Below, piece after piece: positions 36,781-50,885 of a stretch of 64,000 nucleotides of DNA; position 1 is the first letter of the stretch, and each line of letters begins with the position of its first letter. A program made the position numbers and the translations under genes. The stretch is taken from NCBI GenBank assembly GCA_024734555.1, contig JANPWX010000130.1, forward strand, positions 329,894 through 393,893, given 5' to 3'. Under the pieces are notes generated by a model. That model saw nothing but the letters and a program-made list of their open reading frames with translations, was not told the origin of the DNA and ran no database searches. This DNA comes from Trochalopteron elliotii (Eukaryota; Chordata; Aves; Passeriformes; Leiothrichidae).

Positions 36781-39700
36781 GCTCTCTCAAGCAATTCCAA
36801 GGGGACTGCAGCACAGCTGAGGACACCACCCAGACAGTTCAGCTACTGATCTGAGCAGTGTGCACTACTTTCAAACTTCAGAGGACAGGTGATAGTATCT
36901 TTAGAAGAACACAGCTCACTTAAATAAGGGGCTTTTGTAGGTTGCCAAGTCATTCTCTCTTTTAGGAAGTGAGGAGAACTGGCAGTGAGACAGAAAACCT
37001 GAAAAACGCCTTAAATCCCAATTTCTCCTCTTCTAGGGACAGCAGAGCACTCAAATATTACTTGCATAACCAGTACCACTTGACAAGTGATGCAACCACA
37101 AACCACAAAGCTACTTGATATCCATGTTAGTTTGTCAAAGTGAAAGCTGCCTTTTCAAATACGGCTTTTTAGCTCACCCAGTGGATGAGTTTTAAACTTT
37201 TCAGGAAGAACTTGATGCTCTCCCTTCAAGCTGACTCCCAGACTTACATCATACTTCTGGTTTCAGACCTGCAGTGCTGTAAACCCACCTTCTTCCAACA
37301 GAACAAATTTGCTGCCCTCCAAGAACAGACTCGTGGCACATTCGTGCAACACCAACAGAGCTGTCCCTGATCAGAGGTGTCAGAACTCTGAAAGCTGATT
37401 TTGGTGGTAAAATTACCAAGAAGTGAACATGCCTTATTCTCAGAGATGCATTTCAGCTTCAATTCTCAGTTTCTGACTGAGGAAAGTGTGGTGAAACACT
37501 ATCTAATTTTATTATCCTGTCAGCCATATACAAAGGAGAGCAGGACTCACTGATAATCAAACCATGAGAGTTTGATTCTCCACTACTCCCTGATTAAAAC
37601 AGACTAAAACTTAACCTGTAACTCAGCAGAAAAGTTCTTCAGATTTCTAACTCTCTGGATAAGTTTGTTTGTTTGTTTTACAGCCTAATAAATCTTCCAC
37701 TGGAAATCTCTTCCTTTTCCCAGCTTGTGCCTCTTTTTCTGGAACAGCAGCAACAAAAATGCCTACACCCTTGTGTCCAGATCATTTTCAGTGGAATTTT
37801 TTTGTGTAGAATTAAACAAGGCAAGCTGCAGGCGTGAAAGCAAGCTGCCAGAGAGGCTCACAGCCACAGAATGCTCCTACTGAGCAGCAGTACCACTGTT
37901 ACAACATGAGCAAAATAAACTCTGACATGCAACTATTTAGGGGGACAGGATACAAAACAATTCCTTCTTCCCCTTCAATGCCTACACTTATCAAGCAGTA
38001 GGTTCAAGGCAGGGTTGGGGGAGTAAGAAAATACAGGTCTGTTTTCTTCAGGTCTGTTTGTTCCCTCCTGTGACTGAAAGAATTAAAAAAATGCAGTACC
38101 ACTGTCAAAATTTTCCAGCTCTATTTTGGCACATCATCTCTCAAAACCAGCCTGATCTAAAAATTTCAAGCATGTTTAACTCAAGAGCCCTTGACAACAT
38201 CTAATGCACAGGCTATTTATCATAAATTGAGGTGCTTATTTTTGGACTTCACCTTGAAACAGCAAAGAATGTCTGTTTTGTCAGTACCAGAAAAGTTTAT
38301 AAATCCTGCCAAATGTATCAGTATTATGTGTTTCGATGGTATTCTACGTATACTGCAGAGATATCCACAACTCTGCAAAATTCATTCAGCATTACAGATG
38401 TGCATACACTGAACTCAATGTGAAATCAGATCCTGTTGGGAACCACTATGACTTGCCCTTTCTACATGAACAATTACTGGATTTAGCACTTTTAAGTAAC
38501 TAGTGTGATTTCTAATATACTTTAACATGTGGAAGAAAAAAAGGGTAACCTTTTTTTTTGTTTCTCCTTTGCCCATTCCACAATTCTGGCACACACACAA
38601 TGATAGCACTAACTACAGTAACCCTGTGGAGCTTCACAACTACAGAGAATTTTGAAAAATCTGTAAACCTGCATGAGACACCCATTGTAGTGCTAAGGTT
38701 TATGTATGAGAAAACCAGAAATTTCACACTTTGTCACTTGCCCCAAACGTTGCTGTTATACAGAAATCCAAATTAACAGCTATCACAGGGGATTATAGGT
38801 TCAATGGCAAGCTGCATTCAGAACAGCCTTTCTACAGTCTTTGCCTTTTAACCATCTCAAACTTTTCCAAGCACTTTAAACAATCTCAGTCCACTACGGT
38901 ATCCTTTCAATGCCTTCAACTAAATTGATAAGGCACCTTTCCAGCTACATGTATGGGATCTATCACTTCAGTGATGTTCACATTTCTGACTTCAGAGCAT
39001 GCAGTTCCAGCAGCCACCATCTCTGCCAACAGCACTGAAGGAATCAACAACTTGGACTGTCCACATGTGGAAGTGGTGCTGACCCTGCTGTGACATTCCA
39101 GGAAAGCCTCCAATAAAGCAGTTTCCCAATCAAACCCACGGGGTGGTATCTTCACTAGCAGTGAGCCACCCACCACAATACTTTGCCACTTGCTCTGTAC
39201 ACAGAGCAGAGCCTTCCTCTCCCCAGCCATGTTTCAACCAAACCAGACTTGAAGAAGGTACCCAAGCAATCCCACAAAAGTGCTTTATCTGCCATGAAAA
39301 ACTATCAGGTGCCCTTGCATTCCTGATTCTCCTCTGCAAGGGGCAACTACTAGGAAGCAAGTATCACCATGCATTCACTATGCACTAAGCCTTGAAAAGC
39401 CAAGGCAGATTGCAGCACAAGACTGGTGCTTTAGGTGATTTGCAAACATCCAGCTTTTCAAACCCCAGTGATTTTATCAGGCCAAAACCAGACCCACAAG
39501 CAACATGGTCTGTAAAAACGGCAGCTTTGCTGCTCTTGCAAAGAGTTGAAAAGGTTCCTTGTTGCTGTCTTGCAGATCTCAAAGAAAAATAAAACCTTGG
39601 ACTAGGTGCTGTTTTCCCACAGAATTGATTGTGAGGCCTTGAATTCAAACTCAAAGTAGAAAGTCCAGGCATATGTAGAAAGCAAACAAACGAAAAACAA

Positions 39701-40949
39701 AAGCCTTATTTCTAGCACAGTTATTTGTGGATAAAGCTGACTTAACACGTCAAGAGTAATTGAGGTGAAAAAGTTAGCTTTGTGCTTAAAGGTTCACATA
39801 CCGCTGTGAGAAAGAAGAAAAATAAAGGGAACTTCTTCAGACAAGCAAAGATCCTTAAAAAGAACTGCAGACAGCATATATGATTCTAGATGACTAATAC
39901 TGCAACTCAGAAGAAACACTCAAATAAAAAAGATTCTCATGAATCAGGACAGTCTTTTTCATGAAACATTTTAATGATGACAAAGTCACATCTGTGTCAC
40001 CTCTAAGCTCCTCTGTCTCATTTTCTGTTTACCCTTGCAGAAGAACACAACATTGCAGACATCAGGTTTTTTAATTTTCCGAAGAGCAGAGCCTGTTTTT
40101 AGTGAACTAATTTCAATAGCCTATCTGTCACACAGCCTGTGCATCTATTGCTACTCAAAAGAAAACAGAGGACAGTGAGAAGGACACAGAATTAGACTTT
40201 GTCGTATAAATTTAGAGCAAAACTGTCAGTGTAAACTGATTCAACTTAATTTCATACGACCAAAGAGCAATTTATGCTAGAAGACAGCATATAACTAGAG
40301 AAACTGCAGAATAAACCCTGAAAATCAAAATGATCAGTTTAAGCCTCCAGATCAAGGGCTCTGATTTTCAGTGAGTGGATAGTTAAACTGCAGAGTAGCT
40401 TCTCAACTCATTTTCTATTTTGCAAACTTTGGAGCACAAGGAAAATAAGAACAAAGAGGAGAGGACAGCTAATTTTAGTGTTTCTCAGCTAAAACAAAAT
40501 AACAACAAAGAACTACTGAACCATGAAGCAGTTTTTCCAGGCTGCTATTTCAGTTACAGTCTTTCTTTTCCCAAGCCAGTGCTGGAAAGAAGATGCCAGC
40601 TTCTACCCTATCAGAGTAATACAAGCACCTTATTTTATGCAGAGGGGCACATTGAGAGCTCTGAACTGCTTGCATAATGCTTCTATACATTTTGCTGCAC
40701 CCAAAATGTGTATTATAGCTGACAGGAAAAAAACAGCATGATTTCTTCAATTTCTTTCTCTCTCACTGGTTGCCCCTAGTAAGAAGCATCACTCCTGCAA
40801 ACTGAACTTGAGTCTTGCCTATTACATTTTAACAACTACCCTGAAAACTCATCCCTCTGACAGCTTATTATTACAGCACTGGACTGAAGCTTTATAATTC
40901 TCAGTCTCGAGCATGTGTGGAAACAGTTTTGAGGACAAAACCAAGACCT

Positions 40950-41268
40950 TAGGATCACAGGATTATCCAGGGTCGAAACGACCTCCAGAGGTTCAGTCCA
41001 ACCTCCTGCTCCCAAACAAATCAGCCATGAGATCTTTTCCATTCCATAAGGCTCACATGGTACAACCCCCCCAGGCAGCCTGTTCCTCTGCTTGATTGTC
41101 CTCGTGGTGGAAAAGGTTTTCCTTACATTAAGTCCGAACCTCGTGTTTCTATTTGTGTCTTTTGTTTCTCCAAGTTCATCTTCTCGATGAACCTCCTTGT
41201 AGGTACTGGCAGGCTGCTACTCTGTAGCCTTGAAACTTTCTCTTCCCCCTGCTGAACAAACCTAGTAA
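40950..41268 (-). mobile_element. CR1 LINE 3' end fragment
   Basis: The reverse complement of a CR1 3' end. It begins with AGGATCACAGGATTAT (the terminal repeat motif), then has the complements of GGTTGGACT-like 3' UTR sequence and of the ORF2 C-terminus (CAGGCAGCCTGTTCC, AAAGGTTTTCCTTA). It stops near GCTGAACAAACC at about 41,265. It is 5'-truncated at roughly 320 bp, the usual outcome of CR1 insertion. Confidence 0.85.
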
Positions 41269-44200
41269 GATTTTCATCATGAGATTTTCATCCATCAGTT
41301 TCAGTTAAGAGTAAACAAGGTGCCGAGACAGGTACCTCCTCAAAACAACCCCCCCAGACTCGCAGGTCTTAAAATAAATATGTGATCTTCAAAGAAACTC
41401 TAATCATCTCACAAGAGTGGACTTTTGAACTCTCATTTTTCTAAGCAAAGTTCCCTTTCCTGAAAGTATTTACTCAGAACAACCAATCTTATGTTTTCAA
41501 CATCATCAATACTACCCTAAGGTCAAACAAGTCTACAATTTAAGGATGAATGGACTGGTTTTAGTCACTGTTTCAAAATAAAGCAAACTGAGAACAGAGG
41601 GTGAACACTGAAATTTCTCTCCTGAGTAGCAAATTACTGCAATAAATTTGGGCAGCCAAAAAGAAAGCTAGAACAGAAAATGCTATGCTGCCTTCATACA
41701 CAGCAGCATTAAAATATACTGGGTTAGGTTCATAATATTGCTGTTACAATTCGCTCTTCTCTAAGGATCTATGTGCTATTACTCTGCAAACCTTCACAAG
41801 AATAAATTATGCTTTCCAAGCATTAAAAACACATTAACATGACATAGGGTATGGAAAATTCAAACTTCAAATACTTACTGAATCCAATAGATCATAAACC
41901 AAATCAGTATTAGAAAAAAAGAGGGTTACATTAACTAAAATAAAGTTCTCTGAAATAATTAAGTGATTTTTCAGCTACTGTGATAACACATATTCCAATG
42001 GCTTAGATATCAGTGAAAAAGTCATTTAGTCACAATTTCACTTTTAGTCATTTACTGGAACTCATAACCCTCTGGCCCAATTCCAGAAGATTTCTCAAAT
42101 CCAATATAAAAAAATTTCAAGTCAGCCTGAGCAGCCTATACCATGCTACATGAACTTTAGGCAGCCATGAGCAATACAGCAGCACATTTTAAAACTGTCT
42201 TCATTTTTCACTGCTCTTCAATTTCATTAAAGAAAAAAAGAGACTTGACAACAAACATTAACTTCTCTCACCATTTCACTGACCATGTTATTAGCCAATT
42301 AATTCACTTGTCCCCCACAAAAGACAGTCAGTATGATTATTCTTGGTCATAAATGTTTAATTTCTTAAAAACATTTGCATGGTGCTAAAATCTGTTACAC
42401 TTAATCATTTCCAGCTTTACCTTACTTCTCAAATCAATAGGCCTAATTAGGCATTCTCTGTATAGCTGCATGTAAAACTGAATGTTTGTCAAATGACAAT
42501 TAGAATATTATTATCCAAAAACATTTTAGAAACTTAGCTGAAGCTACACTAGTACTGTAAAGCTAAATTAAAACGTAAGATTTTTTAATATAGACAACAT
42601 GAGACTGCAATCTTGCTGTTTCACTTTGGCATTAGAGCCTGAAATTTCATGTTTTCAGGATTTTTTGAAAACAAGCTTTCAATACATTTCTTTTTTAAAA
42701 TCATCACAATTACCACAAGCCTTTCAACGAGAAGTTGCCTTAACACCATACTCAGCTTCTCACAGACGATCAGTGTCATCACCACCTGAAATGAATGTCA
42801 GATAGCTTTTATATCATTAGTTTTTATGACATCTATCAGAAACTGAGCAATCTTATGGCTTTACAACCTGGTGGGCACCTTCTCTGGATACTTCAGAGCT
42901 CCCCTGGCTTGAGTGCACCTCTCTGTATCAACACTGGACTTGACCCAGGAACTCCTGCTGCATGTCAGGTCTCCTGTCAAGAGTGCTACAGAGCTGAGTG
43001 TTGTCTGCAAAAGAGTATCAATGGGTTCTATACCAGAGATTTACTATGAAGAGTTGTACTGCACATAGGAATGCTTGCTGGCTTTTACCTCATGATTTTC
43101 ATTCTCCTCTGTCCATCAGAAACCAAAGTGTTCTATTTAACCATGTGGGTTTTACCCCTCTTCCTTTTGCAGCTGTTTTCCTAAGATAAGCTCTGAATTG
43201 TGTTGCTGTTCTGAGCCAGCTCACCTGCAAAGATTGTTTGAGAACCCTGCCCACTGGGACATGACTCAGAGCAGAAGACAGGTACACAATGCCTTCTGAT
43301 TTTAGCATGGCAATGAGACAAGAGCAGCAGTACAAACAGTACTTTGAACCTTCTAGAAGGGAAGATGCAGTTGGGCTTACGCACACTCAGCTGACAAAAT
43401 AATTTTTTTGTAGTCATGTAAATCCACTGGTGCATTCCTCCTGCTCCCTCACGATCAGGAAGTTTGCCTTGTTATGACTGGCAATGTGCTGGTCTTCAAG
43501 TCTTCACACATCTCCATCCAGTAATGGCAGGTTTCAAGTGTCTTACAAAGGCAGGAAGACAGGAGAGAAACATTTGAGGGTTTTCCTACACATAGCAGTG
43601 CTCATGCTTTGAGAAAAAGGTGGAGAATGTAACTACTGACCACTAAGTCTTACTAATTTCAGCAACTCTGGTAGCAGAATCTGCCAGGGGAGGATGGGGG
43701 AAATGTGCTGCTACATAGCCAGAACAAGAAAAAGACTATTTAAGGATCAGGCAGGTCAGGTCTAAAACTCAGCTGAAAAGTTTGACAATGATCCAGGGGA
43801 AATAAAAGTGCTACTGCATCTCACCTCAAGGTACTGCTGTTAGCTGAAAAAAAGGATGAGTAAGAAGCCATACTTCAGGCTTCTACAGGATAGAAGTGTC
43901 TTCTTTCCAAAATCAGGAGAATGTACAGTATACACTGTCCTAGAGACAGTGACTGGCAGGCCTGAATGCTATCCCCCTGAAGGTCCAAACTCACTGTAGA
44001 CCTTGAAGAGCTTTCAAATGCCAAGAGCACCTTCTCATAGCCACAAACTTTGGATAAAGTCTTTTCTCTACTAAATAATGCACTGAAGTATGCAAAAGTT
44101 TATGGCCAAACAGACATTTTCAAAAGAGGTAACAAAGCTGTCCCTGCTGACCATCCCTCCCAGGTGCAGGTCCAGCACTATGACAAATGTGAACAGTGTG

Positions 44201-44302
44201 ACAGGCTTGTTTAGGTGTGCAGCTCTGCCTTCCCAGCAGGCACACCAGATGGCTCTCAATAGGGTCTACACAACAACAACTCTCTTGGGCAAGAGAGCAA
44301 GG

Positions 44303-44319
44303 AAAAAAAAAAAAAAAAA
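44303..44319 (+). repeat. Poly-A tract (A17)
   Basis: Uninterrupted A17 after CAAGG. Confidence 0.9.
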
Positions 44320-46692
44320 CAGAGGAAAAAGCACAGCAGCAAAATACCTCCTCAGGAAGCTCCAGCTAAGGCCTGTGTAATGATTATGGTCCTGCATGAG
44401 AGATCTTTGTCAAACAAATTATGAGTGAAGGCAAATTACCTGAAGTGTTGGGAGGTGTAGCCTGGACAAATGTAAAAACCACAGCCTTTCCTAATACCAG
44501 TTCTCCAAAATGGAACTAAGCCCCTTCAGTTATATCTAGGCATATGTAAATTACATGTAACAACACAAACATTTCTTACATCTCTGTCTTACTATGAATT
44601 GAATTAAAAATTACTAGTGAATGACATTAAAATGGCCTCATTAAGGAACTAAGCTAGAATTCAGAGATTCACTTTTGCTGCCTCAAACATAAAATTAATT
44701 TAGCATCACCGTTCCAAGTGTTTTAATGGTTTTGATTCCTATTCCCAGTGAGTATCAGCCAACATACAGCACTGAATAAGGGAGTTAGATGGAATCCAAA
44801 TATGAGTTTTATTTGGTATATTACAAATTTCTCTTAATAAATGCATAAGCATGCAATACAAGTGCATCACAATCATATTTATTTTCTGAATAAAAGTTTT
44901 TTCGACTTTGCTTCTCATTTCTCAAACTATCAAAGCAGAATGATTAGCTCCATAATTACCAAAGAAGAGAACATTTCTCTTGCAAACATAGGACTCAAAA
45001 GAGAAAGCACATGCAGTCTCACTAAGTGGAAGAGATGGTTTTGAAGTATGTTACCTGTTGCCAAAAAGATAATAAACAGGAGTGTAATTTCAAAGCCCTG
45101 TAGGAGCACAGGTTATCTAACAGTTGTTAGTAAGCGAAGAAAAAGAGGGAGAGTACAGGCAAAAAAAGGCAACCTGGAATGTATATTTAATTTCAGCAGA
45201 GGTACATCAGTAGTTCCTCACATCCTTGGCATTACTAAATTTGAAGTCCTCTGATAAAATGACTTTATTAGAACTCTCTCTGGCATGGCATGCTGAGCAT
45301 GAATACAGCATAAGTGACTAAACAGTCCTTTCTCACTGGCTTTCTGCCAATCTCACTGCAAAACAGAGGCCTCACACACAAAAGCAGCCACCCTTGAAGA
45401 TCCTGATGCACTCTTGACTCATTTTGCCACAAGACATTGTAAATGTCTCCATGTACCATGCAGAAAAGCAACACAGGACACTACTGTGTCCTCATTTGTT
45501 AAAGAGACGGGGATGGGGCACGTTACCTCTCAAACATGAAATACATTAACACCACATCAAATCCTATTTCATACTTTTGAACAGCTTGTCCGCTGAGTTA
45601 AAACATTTGTATCTTAGGATTATTAAGCACCAAAACTGTAATTCACAAATACTATCTTAATCTTTCTAAGTAAAAAGACACAAGCATTTTGCTTTTCATG
45701 CTCCTCCAAGCAGTCTGCATTCCAGACTTGCTGTGGCAAGGAAAACCAGAGACAGCAAATTAATCCTGTAAGACTTATTGCAAACAGATGAACTAAGAGA
45801 AAGCCTTCTAGTACCCTGTTCCAAGTACTTTCTCATTTTCACAAGTTGCAAATCTCAACATTATGTTTTGTTTAGATTTATGTCTAACATGTAAACTGAA
45901 CAAAAAAAATCCTGAGAAAGTTATACAACTGACCATGTATACGCATTTCTACAACTTTCCACATTTTTCTTAGCCCCAATTCTGTGTGACAGAGGTCCCA
46001 GATAAAAATACTGAGTAGAATCAGCAGTATCAAAGAGGAAGAAGTCATAGGAATGTGCAGTAAAACTTTGAAAGTGACTGTCATCACAGATTTCCATTAT
46101 CTCATTTGTTTAAGGGTACTTGGTAGAGTAACCATGAAATAATACGTTGTATTCTTTTAAATTCTTTTGAAAATTAGGAATCAAAGCACAACAGGTGCCA
46201 TGAAACAGCAAAAAGAAGGTTGTGAATTTTTGGTTTCTGAAGACTGACAACATCCCCTCCCACAACCTGTGACTTGCATTCCCAGTGAAAACCTCAGATT
46301 CACTGTGAAGCGAAAAAATCAACCTGTGTGTTCTAAAGAACCTGGAATGTACTTTCAAAGTAATCCTTTCAGACATGGAAAATTCAGATTTTCAAAAGAC
46401 AACCTGACACCTACTAGCTCAAGATAAGATCACTGGTAATAAAACTTAGGCTCTCAAATACCCGTATTTCCAGCACTGATAAGAACTGTTTCAATAAATG
46501 TTCTCCTTGCCCAACAATCCACTCAAGAAGGTGAAACAAAGGGTAGGATCAAACAGAGGCTTTAGACTTGAATCAGTTCTTCATACATGTACTCAAGGCA
46601 GATCAGCAAAGGTGAAAAGATTGCCTTTTGCCAGCTGCTCTAAAGGAAAGATGTTGAGACAGATTTGCATCACAAATCCATGCCAGAGTCCT

Positions 46693-46740
46693 TGATATAT
46701 ACCTGTATATATACCTGTATACTCCTTATGTACCTGTACA
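46693..46740. repeat. Short tandem repeat of about 12-bp units
   Basis: Imperfect copies of TATATACCTG/TATACCTGTA, with later copies degraded (TATGTACCTGTACA). Confidence 0.7.
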
Positions 46741-47725
46741 CTGAATTGAGCAAGGTGGTCAAAAAGCAACCAATGATACAGTGGGAACTTTGAACAAGCT
46801 GCAAGCAGCCAAGGTGGGAAGTTACTGCAATGTTTCCCAGACTTCAGTGCAGGAAACATTTCTACCACTTCTGCCTTTGAGCCAGCCCCACAGCACCTTC
46901 CCTGGCGAGGACTGCAATGCTGAACTGCAGACTGGACCAGACCTTGACAGAGATGATTTTGCAGAACTTTGATGTATGACAACCACAGATGAAGAATCAA
47001 GGTAACACCTCTGTCTGTTCTCCAGCCAACACATTCATTTCACTTGAGTTTCTCACCCAATGAGTTTTCAAGGCGTTCAGAAAGCAACTACAGGGCATTG
47101 CTGATGTGCTGAACTCACCACCACAGCTACAACAGCTGAGCCCAAAGTATTATATCCCCCCAAGAGAAGGCTAATGGCAGGACTTGCAGGCTCCCATCAT
47201 GCCACAAACACTGCTTGATCTCAGCAGGCTTGTCTGCTGCCAGGTGAAAAACTTCTGCTTGCATGGTACCACAGCAGCCTCCATGATCTAATCCACTGGG
47301 AAGACTCCAAAGTCAAATGGGAAGACTTCAGTGACACAAACAGAAGAGCCATCTCCCTAGATGGTTTTTGTGGTAAGGAAGAAATACATTTAAACCAAGA
47401 ATTTGAAATACCCACAATAATTAAAAACCTTGTAACGCTTTCTATCTCACTTCCTGACCTTATTTTCTGACAAAATTTTGAAAAAAACCCTTGTAACTGC
47501 TCCCAAAAGTTACAAAGTTGGATTTTCTTTTTAAAATCACAAACCAATTATTGTCTAAATGTTATAGATACAGAACTGTTTACCTCAGAAGTGGGTCCTC
47601 CTTTTTCATTTCAACTTCATTACCACAGTGAGTAATACATCTTCAAAAAAATCAGGATGCCTTTATCTTTTCTCTGTAGTGGTTAAATACTAAAAAAGGA
47701 GCAGTAGCAGATTAAGAAGTCAAAG

Positions 47726-47737
47726 AAAAAAAAAAAA
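47726..47737 (+). repeat. Poly-A tract (A12)
   Basis: Uninterrupted A12 after AAAG. Confidence 0.85.
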
Positions 47738-50700
47738 CAATTCACTGTTTTCTATTTCTGGAATTTACTTTTGTGTGTTTAAGTCATAAACCCTTTCCCA
47801 AAAGTGTCAAAGAAAAAGGATTTTCCTTCATCCACACATTGAAAAGAAAAAAACACACCACAAAACCATGAGAAATCTAAATACAGGGCCAAACAGAGGA
47901 AATATGAGCAGGGAATAAGATCCAAGAAGCAAAAATCATATCCTACGCTTGCATCAGAACACAAAACAACACAAAGTATAACATCTTGGCATATAGAAAA
48001 GCAATAAAGGAATTGCATAGTTATAAACACCAGCAATGTATCTTGTCATAATACTTAATCAAATGTCAGACACTGTAATAACATTGTCTGATATGTTAGA
48101 CATTGTTAAATGGCTTTCATCCCTTCCCCTCAGTACTCTCTTGTGAGGTCCAGCAGCACCTACCTTTTTATTATTTTTTTTTTCTTTCTATAGAAATGAA
48201 CCATGGCCTGAGGTTTCCAAAGCTTTAAATGGGTTCACACTTTTGAAATCAACTAACAGTGGAGGCTGCAGGAAAACCTTGTCAACTTCAAAAAAATAAA
48301 AAAAGCTGGACGAAAGGGATTTCCACTGAAGCAATCACCAGTAAGAAATATGACTATTTAATACTTGTTAATTTAACACTTAAAAGAACAAAATTATGCC
48401 AAACAATGTTCTGGAAAAACAAACATCCTAAAAACTCCTTACTGCATCCTGATGCACTTGTTACCAAGGAAGAGATTGTTTACATTAGTTTTACACCTGG
48501 GAGCAGAGGGAATTGTAAAAAATGGGAGCTAAAGTGGCAAACTGTAGAAGGAGGCATTTTCAAAATCATACTTCTAAGGTAATAACTATCAACTTTTTTC
48601 TCTCTGAGAATGAATTTTTTAAAAAAAATCTTTCTAGAGGTTTTTATTTATTTTGCAATGACAAAAAAAAAAACAAACCCTGCAAGGCATAGGGTTTTCT
48701 TCAACCTTTGCTGGCATCTGATTACATGCAAAATCCACTGAATTTATGGAGACCTCAGCAATCAACTGCCAGGAGACCAAGAAAAAACCCTTAGGCAGGT
48801 TTTAAAACAGGAGGCAGTTTAGCATTTCTGTCCTCACAGGACTAGATGAATCACTTTTACTTTTTCTTCCCCTTCCCCCTCCTCCTTCCACAAGAACAGT
48901 TCTGTTGGTTGAATGCTGGGGCAAAGGCACAGACTGTATTAGACCATCTGAAACACAGAGTCTAGAAGTAGCTTCTGTCTTTGACAACTTCAGTTTAAAT
49001 CAGAGAAAGGAAGCCAACAGGCAAGAGAGATGAGGCACCAGGTGGGAGGACAAACAGGTCCCTGTCACTGAGCAGGCTGTCCAGTACAGCAGTCTTGGAA
49101 AGCTGCTGTGTGCCATGGCACCACAGCAGAAACACAAATCTCTCTTTGCTGAATCCTCCATTAAACAGTAGCTTTACAGTAACTCACAACCTAAGCACAA
49201 AGGCCAGAAGGACTGGCAGGGCCCAGTTTCAGTGACTCATTGATAAGTGAAAGCTGGAAACATCAGACAAATACAAACACCATCACTGGTGTAAAAGTAC
49301 AACCACAACCCAGGTTCAAACCAAATCCAAAACCCCTAAATTAAAACCAGGGAGAAGCAGTCTGTGTGCTGGCACTGCCTTGGTGAGTTTATGGCCCCAC
49401 AGTGACAAATGGGTTTGAAAGGACCAATGTTACAATACAATAAACAGGTGGAGCTGGCACCACTAAGCTCCCTCCCATCTCATTCACCTGCCCAGTAATG
49501 CAGTATATTCTCCACCTCCAGAATGCATACTAGCTATGAAAGAGTAACTTTTCAGCAGTAACATTCTTCTTAAGAAGACAGAAAAACAATGAACAACTAA
49601 CAAAGTCACTTCCACTAATAAAAAAAGTAAACCATTAAAAAGACTGTTCGATGAAATTCCTGGGAGGGTAACTTAAATGATGTATTTCTCCTTGACTATT
49701 TTTCTGTAAGATTTCAGTCTTGCAGAACCTGCCAATAAAATTCATCAACACAACTGAAACAGGAAAGATAAGCAGCACTTACACCAGAAGTTTCTTGACC
49801 TAAAGTTCTGGGGTCAGCCAGGTAAAAAACAATTACTTTAACCTCAAATCATCATCATTTTGGCATTATTTTCCCATCCATAAAAGAAGGTATGGATGAG
49901 ATTTCTTTGCAGAGAACGCTGCAAATTGATAGCTTTGTTCCAGTTCACTACAGTTTCTTATTGATTTTCTCTCGTTTCAGCCTGCATTGATTTGTTAATC
50001 CCTTCTCTGTAACAGTCCTAATGACAAATTGAGAATGAAAAACTGCATGCTTTAGGGCCTTTTCCACCAGCCTCTAGCCTCAAACCATATTTTCACTTGC
50101 ACTTGGAACATGTCCATGCACTTACCCTAGGTTAGATCTGATTCACCTTAAACTAGGTGTGGGTGCATTTTACACTGAAAACTTTCTGTTCAGGCTTGAA
50201 CAAGGCAACCAAAATCACGTCAGTGAGGCAGAACTGGAGTTCTGTCACATTCCAAGGTTGCTGCTCACAGAGACTGTCTTAAAACCAAGTACATTTTTAA
50301 GTAATTTTGCAGCACTGCCCATGGTTGATTAGCAGGCATTAACTGCATCATGCCTCTGAAGGACATTCCTGAGCATTTATGGCATTGGTTGGTGCAAAGA
50401 AATCCTTCCAAGGAGCAGAATCACAAGTTCTCTCCAAGCTCAGAGCTGCAGCCATGGTGCACTGTTACTGGAACAATCCATGCAGAAGGATGAGACCCAG
50501 TCAGTATTTTCAATTTAAGGAATATAGTATAAGCATAAAGAGATCAGAGAGTTACAACAAAGCAACTTAGATTAGTAATTCTGCTACTAATAAGCTCATT
50601 AAATAGAGTTGCCAATTTGGTGTCATTGTTGGGGCCCTCACTACTGACAGCTGATGCCTGTCTGCACAAGCCCCTGCTACTGCTGCAAGTAGTTTTAGTC

Positions 50701-50802
50701 TCTTTTCATTTCCTGATACTTTCAGAGATCTCCAAGTGAGGTACTCATTTGGAATTCTAACTGCAACACACCACCAAACTGAAAATTAATTTATGACTTA
50801 CG

Positions 50803-50885
50803 AAGATTAAGGCTTGCCCAGAGTCACATTTCTAGCACCTCACTCATCACATGCTGGGTGGGTCTCCACCTCCTGACTTTATCCC
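50803..50885 (-). mobile_element. Possible MIR/CORE-SINE remnant
   Basis: Plus-strand text GATTAAGGCTTGCCCAGAGT followed by CACATTTCTAGC resembles the reverse complement of the MIR core (TTAAGTAACTTGCCCAAGGT, CACACAGCTAG). A later part, GGGTCTCCACCTCCTGACT, resembles the adjoining segment. The match is short and degraded, so it could be chance. Confidence 0.35.

Larger units (their letters stand above)
29001..40949. other. Intronic sequence between two CR1 copies
   Basis: Contains the CpG-retaining patch at 31.4-31.8 kb and the GC-rich patch at 36.2-36.8 kb. The remainder is unique AT-rich sequence in which I see nothing to annotate. Confidence 0.55.

Noticed and set aside
46593..47000. Minus-strand frame of 135 codons
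   Set aside because: Part of it translates the short tandem repeat at 46,693-46,740; no domain is recognised.
48259..48582. Plus-strand frame of 107 codons
   Set aside because: Lys-rich with no motif recognised, flanked by A-rich intronic sequence.
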